A stretch of 64,000 nucleotides of DNA from Echinarachnius parma (GCA_037951105.1 JBAMJV010002931.1:92365-156364), one strand, 5' to 3'; shown: positions 23,594 to 35,999, counted from the stretch's first letter. Made by a program: numbers and translations. The notes: a model not told the origin generated them from the sequence alone.

Positions 23594-24447
23594 GGCCCGG
23601 TCACATCTGACCGGATTGAGTAAACGTATGCAAACGAACAGCAAAATTGTCAAACCGTTTCGTCTCCGTTCGTATACGTTTCTTGTCCTTTTCTTGTTCG
23701 GTGAATACGTTCCTTGTACGGCGATGTCTGTTCTATCCGTTTGAAAGTTGTGTGCATGCACAAACTTGAAACGGAACACCACCGAATACAGTCGTCCGCT
23801 GGTCGTACGTTTGTTGTACGCTGTGCATCCGTTTTGTTCGTTATCCGTTAGTTTCTCGGTCCACCGGACATCACGGATACGAACAGACAAGTACAGGACG
23901 AGAAACGTACGAGTTCCGAACAAAACGGATGCACAGCGCACAACAAAAGTACGACCAGCGGACGACTGTATTCGGCATTTCGGTGGTGTCCGTTTCAAGT
24001 TTTGTGCATGCACACAACTTTCAAACGGATAGAACAGACATCGCCGTACAAGGAACGTATTCACCGAACAAGAAAAAGGACAAGAAACGTATACGAACGG
24101 AGAGAAACGGAGACGAACGGATTGACAATTTTGCTGGTTCGTTTGGCATACGTTTTCGCAATCCCGTTCAGATATGACCGGGCTAATAAATACGTTCGAA
24201 GAACGTTTTTGTCAGTTTCTTATGCGTTCCACTTTCGTTTGACCGGTTCTTGTAAGATACTCGTACGGTGTTATCCGTTGCTCATACGGTGATGTCTGGT
24301 AATCGTGCGTTTTTGTACGTTAAATCCGTTTCATATCCGTTCTTCGAGCAACAATGGAGATTACGTTCGTAACCGAATGATTTTCTGTCACATATTTTCT
24401 ATACGTTTGGCATACGTTTACGCAATCCGGTCAGATGTGACCAGGCC
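23594..24447. mobile_element. Element F: long-palindrome TIR element
   Basis: Ends GGCCCGGTCACATCTGACCG and, inverted, CGGTCAGATGTGACCAGGCC. From 23594 to about 24182 it is an almost complete palindrome with ~290-base arms around 23887, followed by a third partial arm (24190-24447). Words such as CGTATACGTTTC and CCGTTCGTATACG recur in both senses. Open frames on both strands are symmetry artefacts. Confidence 0.8.
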
Positions 24448-24785
24448 TTGAAGCACAACCAAAGTGATTATATCAGAATTGTGATGGAACATGTCGATTT
24501 GCTTAATTGGTAAAAGGATAAAAATAGAAAGTAAACGAGTCAGAGAACATTCAAGTGATTGTTTTTTCGTATATAATTAGAATTCTGTATCACTGTGAAC
24601 TTTACAATTTCACAAACTTGATGTACGAAGTATCCTTGTGGTATAAATGGAATATTTTACTGAACTTGAAGATGCCTGCACAAGAATGACACTATGTCTT
24701 TAAAATGGTTAAATTACCTTATTTTATCTGGTGCTTTATAAGTATAGTCATTGGACCAATATTTTTAAGTATAATATTGTGCACC

Positions 24786-24863
24786 TTTAGCAAGTATTGC
24801 AGGGAGCCGTGGTATTTCAATCCATTTATATGCAGACGATACTCAGTTGTATCTTCCCTTTTA
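24786..24863 (+). pseudogene. Reverse transcriptase fragment (CR1/L2-like LINE)
   Basis: One frame reads PLASIAGSRGISIHLYADDT followed by QLYLPF and a stop. It contains the YADD catalytic box in the 'HLYADDTQLYL' form common in CR1-clade elements. About 26 residues only. Confidence 0.65.
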
Positions 24864-25103
24864 ATCCGCAGTGACCCAAATAGTTAACTATTAGCCAAAT
24901 GTCGACCCGAAGCTTGTATATCTGATATGGCATCTTAAGATCATTATACATTTACGATAAAGAGGTTATTTTATTTATACAAGTTAACAAATCTCGGTTA
25001 TGAAATGTTCATATTTTTCCCTTTTTCAAATGAAAGATAATGTGTTGTAGAGTTTCTTACTTTTTGTAAAGCCTTCCTCTTCAACATGAATGTATAGTAT
25101 TAT

Positions 25104-25340
25104 CAGTGGCGGATCTAGGGGGGGGGGGTAGGGGGTTTAACCCCCCCCCCCCCCCTTGGGCTGCCAAGTGAAAATGTATCAGTGAAAAAAGTGAAACAAA
25201 AGTGAAAAAAAATCACTTACGGGGGTTCAAAATAGCATCGTCATTGGGTCAAACCACCCCCCCCTTAGCAAAAAGCTAGATCGTCATTGGGTCAACCCCC
25301 CCCCCCACCCCCTTAGCAAAAAGCTAGATCCGCCCCTGAT
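25104..25340. mobile_element. Poly-G/poly-C MITE (CAGTGGCGGATCTAGG family)
   Basis: Left end TATCAGTGGCGGATCTAGGG, right end inverted CTAGATCCGCCCCTGAT, with poly-G, poly-C and a repeated segment (CATTGGGTCAA...TTAGCAAAAAGCTAGAT) between. Confidence 0.75.
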
Positions 25341-25616
25341 TATGTTGAATTATTACTATCGTATGCTGCAGGTCCTCTGTGGAAAACGGTGTTTGAAACA
25401 CTGCCACATCAACCCTACTGAAATAAAACGAATAACTAACACTGATAAATAAATAATAAACTGTAATGCATTATCCCTTGCAAGATCCATTTTGTCAAAT
25501 AAAGATAATTATTTGCTCAAAAGCTCAACTAATATCTCAATTTTCTCTTTTCTCCATAATAACGGAGGTAGTTTCGATAATGCTGTTCGTGTTTTACCAA
25601 CTCGATTACATTTTTC

Positions 25617-25803
<187 letters not shown>

Positions 25804-25859
25804 AGTTTGCTTGCCTGTTAGTGGAAAAGTTTATGAACTCGATGAATACCCCCCCCCCC

Positions 25860-27210
25860 CCCTCCCTCCAACAAAAAATATTAAAAAAAAATAATTTTAC
25901 TTCGAGGTGATATTCATAGAGCAAAGAGATTTTGCCATCCAAACATAATCCATATTAACAAGACCCCCCATTCCACATCGGCAAATATCTTCAATCAAAT
26001 GGAAGTTCGTTCGTTTATTCGTTCGTATCTCCTATGTATAAATATTTTTTTACATGTTTCGCTCAATGGCTGTATTGTTATGATGGCGATCTCGTTAACA
26101 AGGATCCGAATCGATGTAAAATATAATAGAACACTGATATAATAATGCAGATCTTGCATATATTGATTACATGTACAGCGCATCAACTGACATTTGATTT
26201 AGAGGCCAATAATTGGCAATAGATATGTAAATAATAATCATTCCTTCATAATCAAATATTTATTGTAACATTCTTGAAAATCGGAACGTTTTTAACATTT
26301 GTTGAGATATAGATTAAACACTTTTGAAAATCTCCTAATTACAGAGAATGAATCTCGGACAAAAGAAAAATTCACGCCAATTAGTTTCTCGATATATTTG
26401 TCCTACTATGATGGAATATTGAATAATTCACGACATACCAACAGAAATCCATGCATATTGGGCATATTCTTGCAAAAGAAGAGCACCTATATACCATTGC
26501 GTACTTGCACATGATTATATCCTCTCATTGGCTACTCAGTGCGACAAGATGCGCTCTGCGCAGGCGTATATTTCACATACATATACTGCAAACTTCACCC
26601 TTTTTTTTTATCTTCTCCACGAACATCGTCATTTAAAAATATACATTTCTTTCCATTTTCGCGCACACAAGCAAAAATGACTCAGAACCCGTTTTCGCGA
26701 AATTGTGAGTTCAACGATATCATGTGTACGCACGGCAAAATGTGATGTGCTACCTTCACCGGGGATATGGGAGATCCAGATGGTTCGCATGCCAGCACAA
26801 AACCAATATAGATATTAAATCGAGTAATTAATGTTATTACATTGTGTGAACTTTACGGGGTAATAATGATAATGTTTATCGTGCATGAAAAGCGCTGGCG
26901 TGGCTCAGTACAGTATGTACATTGTGTACAGCAGCGACGTATTAGAAGTTTACACAAACATTACATAGCTGTGGAAGAAATTGTTTTTCGTCATGTTCTT
27001 ACTGCGTGCGAGCTCCTGTATTACACCCCATACAACCCGAACATAGAGATCATCAAATCAACCTGTCCTTTTTACATTTCAATTAAAAATACTACGACAA
27101 GAAAACAATCCGCATGCAATTTAGAGCAGAGGTAGTGCGTTAATTCGATCAGAATCGGATTCAAGATATTAGCAGGTTTCTGCAGGACCAATACTTCCCG
27201 CGTGATTGTG
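25860..27210. other. Unassigned intergenic stretch
   Basis: No exon, RNA gene or bounded repeat was recognised. Short frames have no family resemblance. Confidence 0.4.
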
Positions 27211-29228
27211 GGGCAATTCCAAGCAAACGCCGTGACGGTCAGAGGGTGTTTCTCAAAATGAAAGTCCAAATAACTCATAAAATCTAAATATCTAGAACCA
27301 ACTTTTGATATGCATCTGTAACCACTATCCTACCAATAATTTACAATAGGCAAGAAAACCAAAATTCCCAATAAATTATTAATTATGAATATCAATATCT
27401 GCCGTAACGCCGTGACGGCAAAAAGACATGGGTTTCTTACATGCTAAGAAACTAAGTAAACTCTGTGAACTACAGGAACATTTTTCACTTTTGTCACATT
27501 GATTCTTTGTACTAGACATCAAGCTAGAACATCCAAATAAAAATGTAGAAAAAATCCAATGCTCATAGTAAATATGATATCATAAATGTATCTATGCACT
27601 GTAACGCCGTGACTGTAACGCCGTGACCTCTGAATTGTACATGTTATATACCGTATATGGGAGATATTAAAGAGATGAATAATATGATATAATTTTAATG
27701 TAGTGATCCAGAATCAATAAAGAACTAGATGAATAAGTGATATAACCAAGATGCTATTAAATGATCATCCGCATGACACAAATTTGCAGCACAGCGCCCT
27801 CTATTGATCAAAAAATCTTTTAGGACATAATTGAAATTCTTATCTATTTCAGAAGTTAGTTAATGGAACCATCAAATATTAAAACCAAAATACATACTTA
27901 AATGTAACAATGAAATATGAGACCTTTGACATCTGACCTTTGACATTGTTTCTCAAAATAACATACAAATGTTTAATTTTTGGTCTGCACAGTGCATATT
28001 TGCAAGTGATTTGTTTCATGTAACATGATTTCAGAGTTAGTAAATGTTTGTTTTTGAATTGGTAATTATCCGAGTGACCTTTGACCTGTGCCCCAAACAG
28101 TTTCAGAAAATTGTCTTTTACCTACAGTACTCTTTCTAACATTGATTCTGGAACTTAATTGTGAGAACAAAAAACAACAACAATATTTTGACCTGTTGAC
28201 CTATGACCTCCCATGACCCCATTCCCTAATCAGGTCATATACTTCACTGGACGCATACCAGTATTATTATCATGTTATCCTTCAAGGATTCTCAAACTAT
28301 CTTGATAATAATATAATTTTTGCATATTTGTTAGCTATGTGACCTTTGACCTTTGACCTCATGGACCAAAATCATATCCAATAATCCGTACCTCTAAATA
28401 CATGGATTGTACAAAGTTTGAACGAAATCCATCCAACGATTCTTGAGATATTGCAAAAAAAAGAACACTGATGTACAGATGCACATACAGACAGACGGAC
28501 ATACAACCCATACACATACATGACTCAGGTAACTTTGAGATGGAAACATTATCAACTGACCCTATTCATACAATTATAGCATGAGCAATGCCCAAGCATA
28601 CCTACAAAAAATATCTTACACTATTTGATTATGTCTACTGTGTTATGTCAATGGGAATCCAGTAGGTAGCGTCACGGCGTTACACAAAACGTAACGCCGT
28701 GACCAAATTGATATTGATTATATTAATAAGTGGTAAAAGATAATGCTGCTATTCAGCATGCATATTATAGCCCTATGGGCTAATACAGAGGAAACAAAAA
28801 ATTATTTAATTCCCATTCATATTTTTCCAGAAATATTAAAAATATATGTTTTTAGTGTAACACCGTGACATATTAATGATTGTAAATGAGACAGTCACTG
28901 AAGCGGAACGAAGAGCGAAAATGACGAAATTGATATTTATCTGAAAAATTGAAGCAATGATCCTATCAACACTGAAATAAAATGTTATGAAAACTCCTTT
29001 TTGCAGTTCTTTTATGCTTAATATTTAATTGAATGTTTTGTGAAAATAACTGAAAATTAATTTATGCTATATATTAACAATAAAATAATAGTTTACAATT
29101 TTTTTTTTCAAAAACAAAATACATTTTTGGAAAGTTCAATCTTTTAGCTTTCATTTGATACCAAATTTGTTATGGTACAACGAATTTGAAAAATCAGTGG
29201 TTATGTCAATGTTTGCTTGGAATTGCCC
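27211..29228. mobile_element. Element B: 2.0-kb TIR element with GTAACGCCGTGAC words
   Basis: Perfect 18-bp TIR, GGGCAATTCCAAGCAAAC at 27211-27228 and its complement at 29211-29228. The word GTAACGCCGTGAC occurs at 27404, 27601, 27615 and 28691, inverted at 28671, with variants at 27224 and 28857. Flanks TGTG and TGTA (3 of 4 alike). A nested repeat rich in CCTTTGACCT is at 27930-28560. No transposase frame. The right end lies directly against the first sulfotransferase exon. Confidence 0.85.
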
Positions 29229-29401
29229 TGTACATGGCAAAATCAAGGTGGCGGATGTCGCTCCTGGCCAACAGGCAAGCTTATACGAGTTTCATGAATA
29301 CAATGGAATTATGGTGCCTAATTTTGTACTTCGATCCAGCATGAAGACAAATTTTACTGTACGGCCGGATGACATATGGATCGTAACATATCCCAAATCA
29401 G
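29203..29401 (+). CDS. Sulfotransferase exon 1 with PAPS-binding TYPKSG
   Basis: The frame encodes SLYEFHEYNGIMVPNFVLRS and ends RPDDIWIVTYPKSG, the SULT 5'-phosphosulfate-binding loop, leaving in phase 1 at gtatgt. The only in-frame ATGs upstream of the conserved part (29203, 29209) lie inside the right end of element B. The next (Met of IMVPNF, near 29311) would cut into conserved sequence. The true start, or an upstream acceptor, is unproven. Confidence 0.7.
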
Positions 29402-30074
29402 GTATGTAAAAGAAATTAATTTACAAATGTACTATGATAAGTGGAAGCGCGCCGTATTGAAGTAGATTAGACTTTCGCATTTCAATGCGGGAATCGAGGG
29501 TTCGAGTCACACTTTACCAGACGTACTTTTGCTCTCCGACAAAGCACGTCACCCAGGTGTATACATGAGTACTCGGTAGGAACATAATTATGTTTGTTTA
29601 GCATTATGTGTACGTAGGTAGATGGCTGGGATGCTCCCCAGGGAGTGCACAAAGTGCACCCTTAAGTGCTGAATTGATTGTGGGTGTGAACCCGATGACC
29701 GAGGCAGACGCAGGGCACTCTGGGAGTACAGTGCAAGAGAATTTTAACGGTGGGGCTCGTTTAATGTAGTAAGGAGTGCAATATTTGCAATTTTGCACTC
29801 ATCGGAAGGATTGGTGTTTCTCTCTTTCCAGTGAGAGTGAAAAAGTGTCCACTCCTTATTTCATTTGAAAAGGGTTCGCCCTTCGTTAAACTCCTTAAGA
29901 GAGTGGAATTTCACTCTTTTTGGAGTGCAAGTTCACTATTTTACATAAAGAGAGTCACCAGCAGCTGGGTGGAATCGTTCGTGACCGCGACGCGGTCGCG
30001 GGTCCCTATATAGCGCATAAACTATACACTCCAGAGTCGTACGACTGGTCAAGTTGTAGTGTGCGGCGTGTGTA

Positions 30075-31125
30075 CAGCTTGTCCCAGAAAAAATTACAAC
30101 GGCACTTTCCGCAACGATAACTTTAAAGATAGTGGATCAATCAGAATGATATTTCAGGGTATGAAACTATAACTTATTACCTACATCTTGCAGAAAACCC
30201 TATTCGATTTGCTTCAGTGGTCATGGAGAATGAGGATCTTTTGTCAATCACGTCAGATGTCCCTTCCCTCCAGATTTTGTAAGGAGACGTGTTGTCCATT
30301 GACAACGAGACTTTCTGCAACGATAACTTTAAAATAGTAAATAAATCAGAATAATATTTCAGGGTATGAAACTATAACGTATTACGTACATCTTGCAGAA
30401 AACCCTATTCGATTTGCTTCAGTGGTCATGGAGAATGAGGATCTTTTGTCAATCATGTCATGTGTCCATTTTCGTTCATAACGCGTGAACAAGTCCATTT
30501 TCGTTCATAACGGGTGAACATAACGAAAATGGACACATGACATGATTGACAAAAGATCCTCATTTTCCCTGACTACTGAAGCAAATCGAATAGGATTTTC
30601 TGCAAGATGTACGTTATAAGTTATAGTTTCATACCCTGAAATATTATTCTGATTGATTTAGTATTTTTAAAGTTATCGTTGCAGAAAGTTGTCAATGGAC
30701 AACACGTCTCCTTACAAAATCTGGAGGGAAGGGACATCTGACATGATTGACAACAGATCCTCATTCTCCATTACCACTGAAGCAAATCAAATAGGGTTTT
30801 TTGCAAGATGTAGGTAATAAGTTATAGTTTCATACCCTGAAATATCATTCTGATTGATCCACTATCTTTAAAGTTATCGTTGCAGAAAGTCCCGTTGTCA
30901 ATGGACAACACGTCTCCTTACAAAATCTGGAGGGAAGGGACATCTGACATGATTGACAAAAGATCCTAATTCTCCATGACCACTGAAGCAAATCGAATAA
31001 GGTTTTCTGCAAGACGTAGGTAATAAGTTATAGTTTCATACCCTGAAATATCATTCTGATTGATCTACTATCTTTAAAGTTATCGTTGCGGAAAGTGCCG
31101 TTGTAATTTTTTCTGGGACAAGCTG
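30075..31125. mobile_element. 1.05-kb foldback element flanked by TA
   Basis: Ends CAGCTTGTCCCAGAAAAAAT and complement with a TA dinucleotide on each side, as for Tc1/mariner. More than 60 bp of arm is nearly identical. Inside, ~200-bp blocks (CCCTATTCGATTTGCTTCAG...CAACGATAACTTTAAA) are repeated twice per side, inverted around 30500, where TCCATTTTCGTTCATAACG repeats. It lies in intron 1 of the sulfotransferase. Confidence 0.85.
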
Positions 31126-31317
31126 TATATAAGCAAGGGCCTCTCTGAAAAGCGCCCTCCTACATTTCAGAACGACTCGGCTGCTTTGAATTCTCGAAAC
31201 CATAGATCGCTACCAGAATGGTGGTTCATGATTATTTTTCCCCTCATGTTGCCAGCTGAAACGCACTCTTATTTTACCTTCCTCATTGTTCATTTCTCTC
31301 CTTCATCTCGTTTAAAG

Positions 31318-31587
31318 GCACGCACTGGATGCGGGAAATAGTCGGGTTGGTCAATTCCCAAGGCATTCCCGAAGACATAGACCGTACTCTAGATGGCGGT
31401 CCGTGCATCGAGATGATCAACGCTCGTGGACAAACATTCCCTCTATAACAAGAGAAGAAGAGCTGAGGAACCCAGTAGAAATGTCGCCTTTCATGGATGT
31501 TGTCGAGAAAGCGCCATCGCCCCGGCTCATCCACTCGCATCTTCCTTTTCATTTATGCTGCCACCGACCCTCATCAACACTGCGAAG
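31318..31587 (+). pseudogene. Sulfotransferase exon 2 with two single-base deletions
   Basis: After tttaaag the frame reads THWMREIVGLVNSQGIPEDI and on to RGQTFP, then meets a stop. One frame over it continues SITREEELRNPVEMSPFMDV and PSPRLIHSHLPFH, then a second shift (catttatg) leads to MLPPTLINTAK before gtaggt. Its length, 270 bases, is two short of frame. 'PRLIxxHLPxH' is a conserved SULT substrate-side motif. Confidence 0.8.
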
Positions 31588-31865
31588 GTAGGTGCAAACC
31601 ATAGCGAAGACAGGGTAACAAGCAGCGTGTGTCAAAATTAGAATTGACTTATTCCTCTATGGTATTTCCAAAAAGGCGGGTAGGAGACCTAGCGCGTATT
31701 GAAGGCGATTTGACAGTTTCAAAACAGGGGGAATACTCAAAGTTGTTATTATGACTTTGATCGGCCCGTTGGTAGAATTTTGTTTTTTAACTGAAAGGCC
31801 ACCCTGATGAAATAAAACGTTAATAAACTGACTTAAAATAAATTACTGTAGCACTATAACATCTC

Positions 31866-32133
31866 ATGCTAGGTTTACACCATGTCCCCGGCGTCCACGG
31901 CAGCCCCGTTTGCCCAAAACGTAGTGCGCCGTGAGATTTTGACAAATTTTTCCTCTGTATTCAAGTTTTGTTAGGTCTTGCCAAGTTTTCTCACGGTCTA
32001 TCACGGTCTACCACGGTATCCGTGACGGGCCGTGGGGGGAAGAGCCCCTTCTCCCCACTGATGGTGCGTTTACACCATGTTGGCCTGAAACGGGGCTGCC
32101 GTGACCGCCGGGGACATGGTGTAAGCCTAGCAT
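31866..32133. mobile_element. 268-bp TIR MITE (element G)
   Basis: Ends ATGCTAGGTTTACACCATGT and CCCCGG... mirrored by CCGGGGACATGGTGTAAGCC, about 28 bp with one mismatch. Interior includes GTCTACCACGG and GTCTATCACGG repeats. Confidence 0.75.
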
Positions 32134-32562
32134 AACCGTGAATTGTGTACGATTGTCAAAGCGTTCGGTAAATGCTGATAAGTTTAGTAACGTTTTTGAA
32201 TGGATACAAAAAGAAATAGCTTAAATTTTCCGCCGATTAGCAACCGACTTCATCTGGCGACCTTCCTAATGGAAGGTTCGTTAGACATGTGGATGGGGAA
32301 GGGGCGATGATGGTTAGCAGCCTGTTCAATTCTATTCAATGTTATGTTCGTTTCCAACAAAATATGAATATCAATTTCAATAATTTATAAAATAAGGGAA
32401 TACAATATGCGCAGCTGGTTGCTTTATCATTATTGATTAAAAACAGTTACTATATTCTACCTCGACTAGATAACTAATAATTTACAGCGATTTGCTGGTA
32501 CGCTTGAGAAGTATACAGTCCGCGAAAGTAAAATGACTTCCCCCCTGGTATATATCTCACAG

Positions 32563-32681
32563 GTTATCTATGTGGCACGCAATCCAAAGGATGTCATTAA
32601 CTCCACCTACAACTTTTTTTGTGAAGAGGCCAATGTGTATGCCTTGGGAAGAGACGATACCCTCGTTTCTGGACGGAAGTA
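32563..32681 (+). pseudogene. Sulfotransferase exon 3 (YVARNPKDV block)
   Basis: After atctcacag the frame reads VIYVARNPKDVINSTYNFFC, the SULT 3'-phosphate-binding region (YxARNPKD), and continues EEANVYALGRDDTLVSGRK. The visible GT (gtatgt) leaves in phase 2 whereas exon 4 needs phase 1, and the usual WxxFxxxFxxG segment is not recognisable, so its 3' part is probably damaged. Confidence 0.7.
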
Positions 32682-32840
32682 TGTACCATTAAATTATCTA
32701 AACCATAGATGTATAATTTAGATAGAGTAACATTAAAAAACGAAGGTGAAATCATGTTACTCTGATGGTTTCGAGGTCGCGCTATAAGAATAATACATGA
32801 CCCTAGTCAAATCGGCAAGACCGAAGCGAAACCGACGCCA

Positions 32841-33340
32841 TACACTGTTAAAACGCTGTGTAAACAAATTCAACAACTTGTTGCACATTTTCAACAACCG
32901 CTGTTTAACATATGAACCATCCAACTGTTGTTGAAAACATTCAACAACCCCAGTTGTTTAAAGTTTACACAATTGTTGTTTAAATTTGTTCAACAACTGT
33001 TGTTTAGAATAAATGTCAACAACCCTGTGGTTGAAATAGCAAATACAAAAGGATTGTACTAAAAAGCGGCAAGGTCGGAATCGAACCGGGGGTTTTGGGG
33101 TTATAAGCAGGTGATAAGTCTAACACGCTACTGACTGCGATTCGCTTGGTATGCTGGGGGACAAAAGGGCTTTTCTCGCGGTGATTTCGCAGTCGAAACT
33201 ATCACGTGATTTAACACTTTTCAACAGCGCTTGAACAATGGCCACTTTACACAACCCTTCTTTCTACAACTATTCATGTTACACCTAAGGTTGTATAAAA
33301 AGATTCAACAACCATTTTTACACAGCGTTTTAACAGTGTA
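32841..33340. mobile_element. Element H: TIR element with TTCAACAAC words
   Basis: 24-bp TIR beginning TACACTGTTAAAACGCTGTG at 32841 and inverted at 33340. Inside, TTCAACAAC, CAACAACTGTTGTT and complements recur more than ten times in both senses. A tRNA-like stretch on the minus strand (about 33068-33150, box B GGTTCGATTCC) sits in the middle. Confidence 0.8.
33068..33150 (-). repeat. tRNA-like sequence inside element H
   Basis: Minus strand: box A-like TAGCGTGTTAGACTT and an exact box B, GGTTCGATTCC. I could not pair an anticodon stem, so it is probably a tRNA-derived fragment rather than a tRNA gene. Confidence 0.4.
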
Positions 33341-33903
33341 CCGACAAAAATGCATTTGGGGTTATGTCGATTTGGTGTCAGCCGAATGTAATTTCGCTCT
33401 CGAGCTCAATGTATATTTAATTCGGGCACGGACATGAGACCGAATAGTTATATTGTTACTTAAAAACTTACATTCGGCCAACACCAAATAAACATCAACC
33501 CGAACAACCCCGATGTTGTTGGTCTAGAATTTGCAGTGTGGGAAAATAACTGCCAATATTCCCATATTTATTTGTATATAATGCCTACCCTTCGAAAATA
33601 CATGTTTACCAAAATGGTTTTAAGATAGTTGTTGATGAGCTCTCTATTGACACCTTCACAATTTCCTATAAGAAATGGTTGAAGCCCATATGTTTTTATA
33701 GGGCGCCCTCTTGTGTTTTAACGGCTGCTTTTTGAATGACAACATCTTTCTTACTTTCTTACATTATTACATTATGTTGTAAGTTTGTCTACCTTTCGGG
33801 CATGGTGAAGTGATAACAACGGTATAAGTTTTTAATGATAACTTGCAAGATGTTTGACCAAAACTGTTTTATCCCTTTAATATTTTTAAAACAATTTATG
33901 TAG

Positions 33904-34001
33904 AATTCCCATATGGTCGATGGCCTGATCATGTGAAGGCGGCCTGGAAGGTCAAGGGTGAGAGAAACGTACTGTTCTGCATTTACGAAGACATGAAAAA
34001 G
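33904..34001 (+). CDS. Sulfotransferase exon 4, downstream copy (open)
   Basis: Acceptor tttatgtag, two bases, then FPYGRWPDHVKAAWKVKGER and NVLFCIYEDMKK. This is the SULT 'GxWxxHVxxWW...YEDMKK' exon and is fully open here, unlike its twin at 20327-20425. Phase 0 donor gtataa. Confidence 0.8.
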
Positions 34002-35047
34002 GTATAAGCATTTTCATTTATGAATTCATTCATCATAATTATTTATCTATGTATTCATTAATTTATCAATTTGCTCTTGTAATCATTAACTTGATAGCAT
34101 TCTTTGTAACATATTAACATGAGTTTAAAGGGATCTAGTATTTGTTGACATGTGCAGAAAATGATGAATGGTTGGTATAGTGTGTCGTTTTGTGATCTAA
34201 TAATGTCCCCATGAATCTTTCTCTTGTGCAGAATTGGGGCAGGATTGAGATAATTAAAATAAAGACTATCAATTGCTTAATATTACCCATTTTGGGGCCC
34301 TTTTTGTTGATTACAAGTCTTCTGTGTACAAAACAATATGAGTGATATAAAGCATATTATAACCAAATCTCCTTACTGGTATGATGGATGCAAACTATAT
34401 TTGTATGATAGTACCTTCGCAGATCATCTCGGCACGTATAGTTGGCACCATCACTCTCCCCTGCAGTCGATGCTTATTTGCTTAATATAAATTTATATTG
34501 ATTCAACCAATTTAACGCATTCACGAATTCATCAGATCACTCTTTTAATCATTAGTTTATTATGTTAAAAATCTTTCATACATTAAATTTTGAGCCATTT
34601 TACGTATTCATTTATCTATTCATTTTCTTTTGGGGAGTTTTTTAAGTAAACTTGCGCCTCTTTCTAAGTGAGTAATTTATTTTTCATCCAACTCGCGACT
34701 CACAACAATGATTTGCAACTTTTTTTCAAAATTTGTTTGGCTATTTTTATATTTCATTGATTACAGTTAAATCAAACACACGAAACCCAATGGACATGAT
34801 GGAATTGCTGAAGAAAGTCCACCAAATCACGAAATGTCTCAACAAAACAGTAATTGAAGAATTTTGTTTATGAAGTCCTGATCGATACAAGCATATAATA
34901 CATTCATATTATTTATGTATTTGTTATCCAAGCCCAAATAATAACATTGTAAATGAGGATTTGTAGGCTTATTTTATATTTTATTTTGAATCATTGGCAA
35001 TGTTCATGATGGTAATATTACCGTATTTTACTTAATACATTTTACAG

Positions 35048-35540
35048 GAACCGTTTAAGAACGTGCGCCGGTGTGACATGGATAAGTGTCCGGCCAGGGA
35101 TAATTGGCAGTGACGTCATTCGGACAGTTTCAAATCCCAATTTTTGTCTGTTTCCGAGCCTTCATACACACGGAGACAGACATACACACTACAAAAACAC
35201 ACATACAGACATAAACACATGCATAATGACAATTAAACGAACAGTAATTCACTCAGTCATACAACACATTAACTGATACATGACGTCATAGTGATGTCAC
35301 TCATAAAACGTAAACGTTTTTGTATGTTAATTCAATAAAAATGAACTGGAATAAATAAAAATTGAACTAATATGCCACGAAACATTGCTTTACACGTCAC
35401 AAAAATTTACGGAGTGATTTTTGACAGAATATCCCTTGATTAAATTTGCCCTGGACACATGGACACATATCCCTGCCACACCGGAGTAGCGGAGTTCATC
35501 AATGATCGAATGAAGAAGAAAAACGAAGTCAAAGAACTTG
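35048..35540 (+). pseudogene. Sulfotransferase exon 5, first downstream copy, split by a transposon
   Basis: EPFKNVRR is read to 35071 and is then interrupted by a 409-bp insertion. Beyond it the exon resumes at 35485 as VAEFINDRMKKKNEV and decays. Confidence 0.75.
35072..35480. mobile_element. 409-bp TIR element inserted in exon 5, CCGG target duplication
   Basis: CCGG on both sides (35068-35071 and 35481-35484). Imperfect ~30-bp TIR: TGTGACATGGATAAGTGTCC at the left, TGTGGCAGGGATATGTGTCC read inwards from the right. No coding capacity. Confidence 0.8.
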
Positions 35541-35668
35541 TTCTTGTTTATATATTTTGTTCATCTTACCCCAATAACAAATTGTACAAATTAGGTATTT
35601 CAAGCTATATTTTTATTTAATTTTGAGCTGGTCATTATGCCGTGTTTAAAATGCATACATTGTCACAG

Positions 35669-35842
35669 GAATAAACGTCCAACGAGTAGCGGAGTTTCTC
35701 AACGCGTCCCTGACTGAAGAAGAACTCGACAACGTCGTCGATCACAGCTCGTTCTCCGGTATGATGACGTCATTCCAGAATGTCGTAGATGGCGGAGATA
35801 ATATTGCTGTAGCGGGCGAGGTTTTTACATTCATGAACAAAG
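35669..35842 (+). pseudogene. Sulfotransferase exon 5, second downstream copy
   Basis: NVQRVAEFLNASLTEEELDN ... HSSFSGMMTSFQNVVDGGDN to MNKG, very close to the upstream copy at 20885-21065 but 7 bases shorter near its start, so frame is lost after the acceptor. The donor gtaccc is in the original place. Confidence 0.75.
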
Positions 35843-35999
35843 GTACCCGCCGAAATATAAATATAATATATAATATAAAATAAGAAACTATATAATACAT
35901 ACATGTAATAGCTGGGTTGAGGGTGTCATGGGAACACATGCCCCCAAAATATTTAACCCCCCCCCCAAAAAAAAAACCACAACAACAACAAAAAACAAT

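Noticed and set aside
23576..24292. Candidate genes of 94-162 codons on both strands
   Set aside because: They mirror each other because the region is a palindromic element.
27211..28560. CCTTTGACCT repeats as nuclear-receptor response elements
   Set aside because: They belong to a nested dispersed repeat with TGACCT-rich text; no promoter context.
33068..33150. Functional tRNA gene
   Set aside because: Box B is exact but no anticodon stem or acceptor stem pairs convincingly, and it is inside a TIR element.
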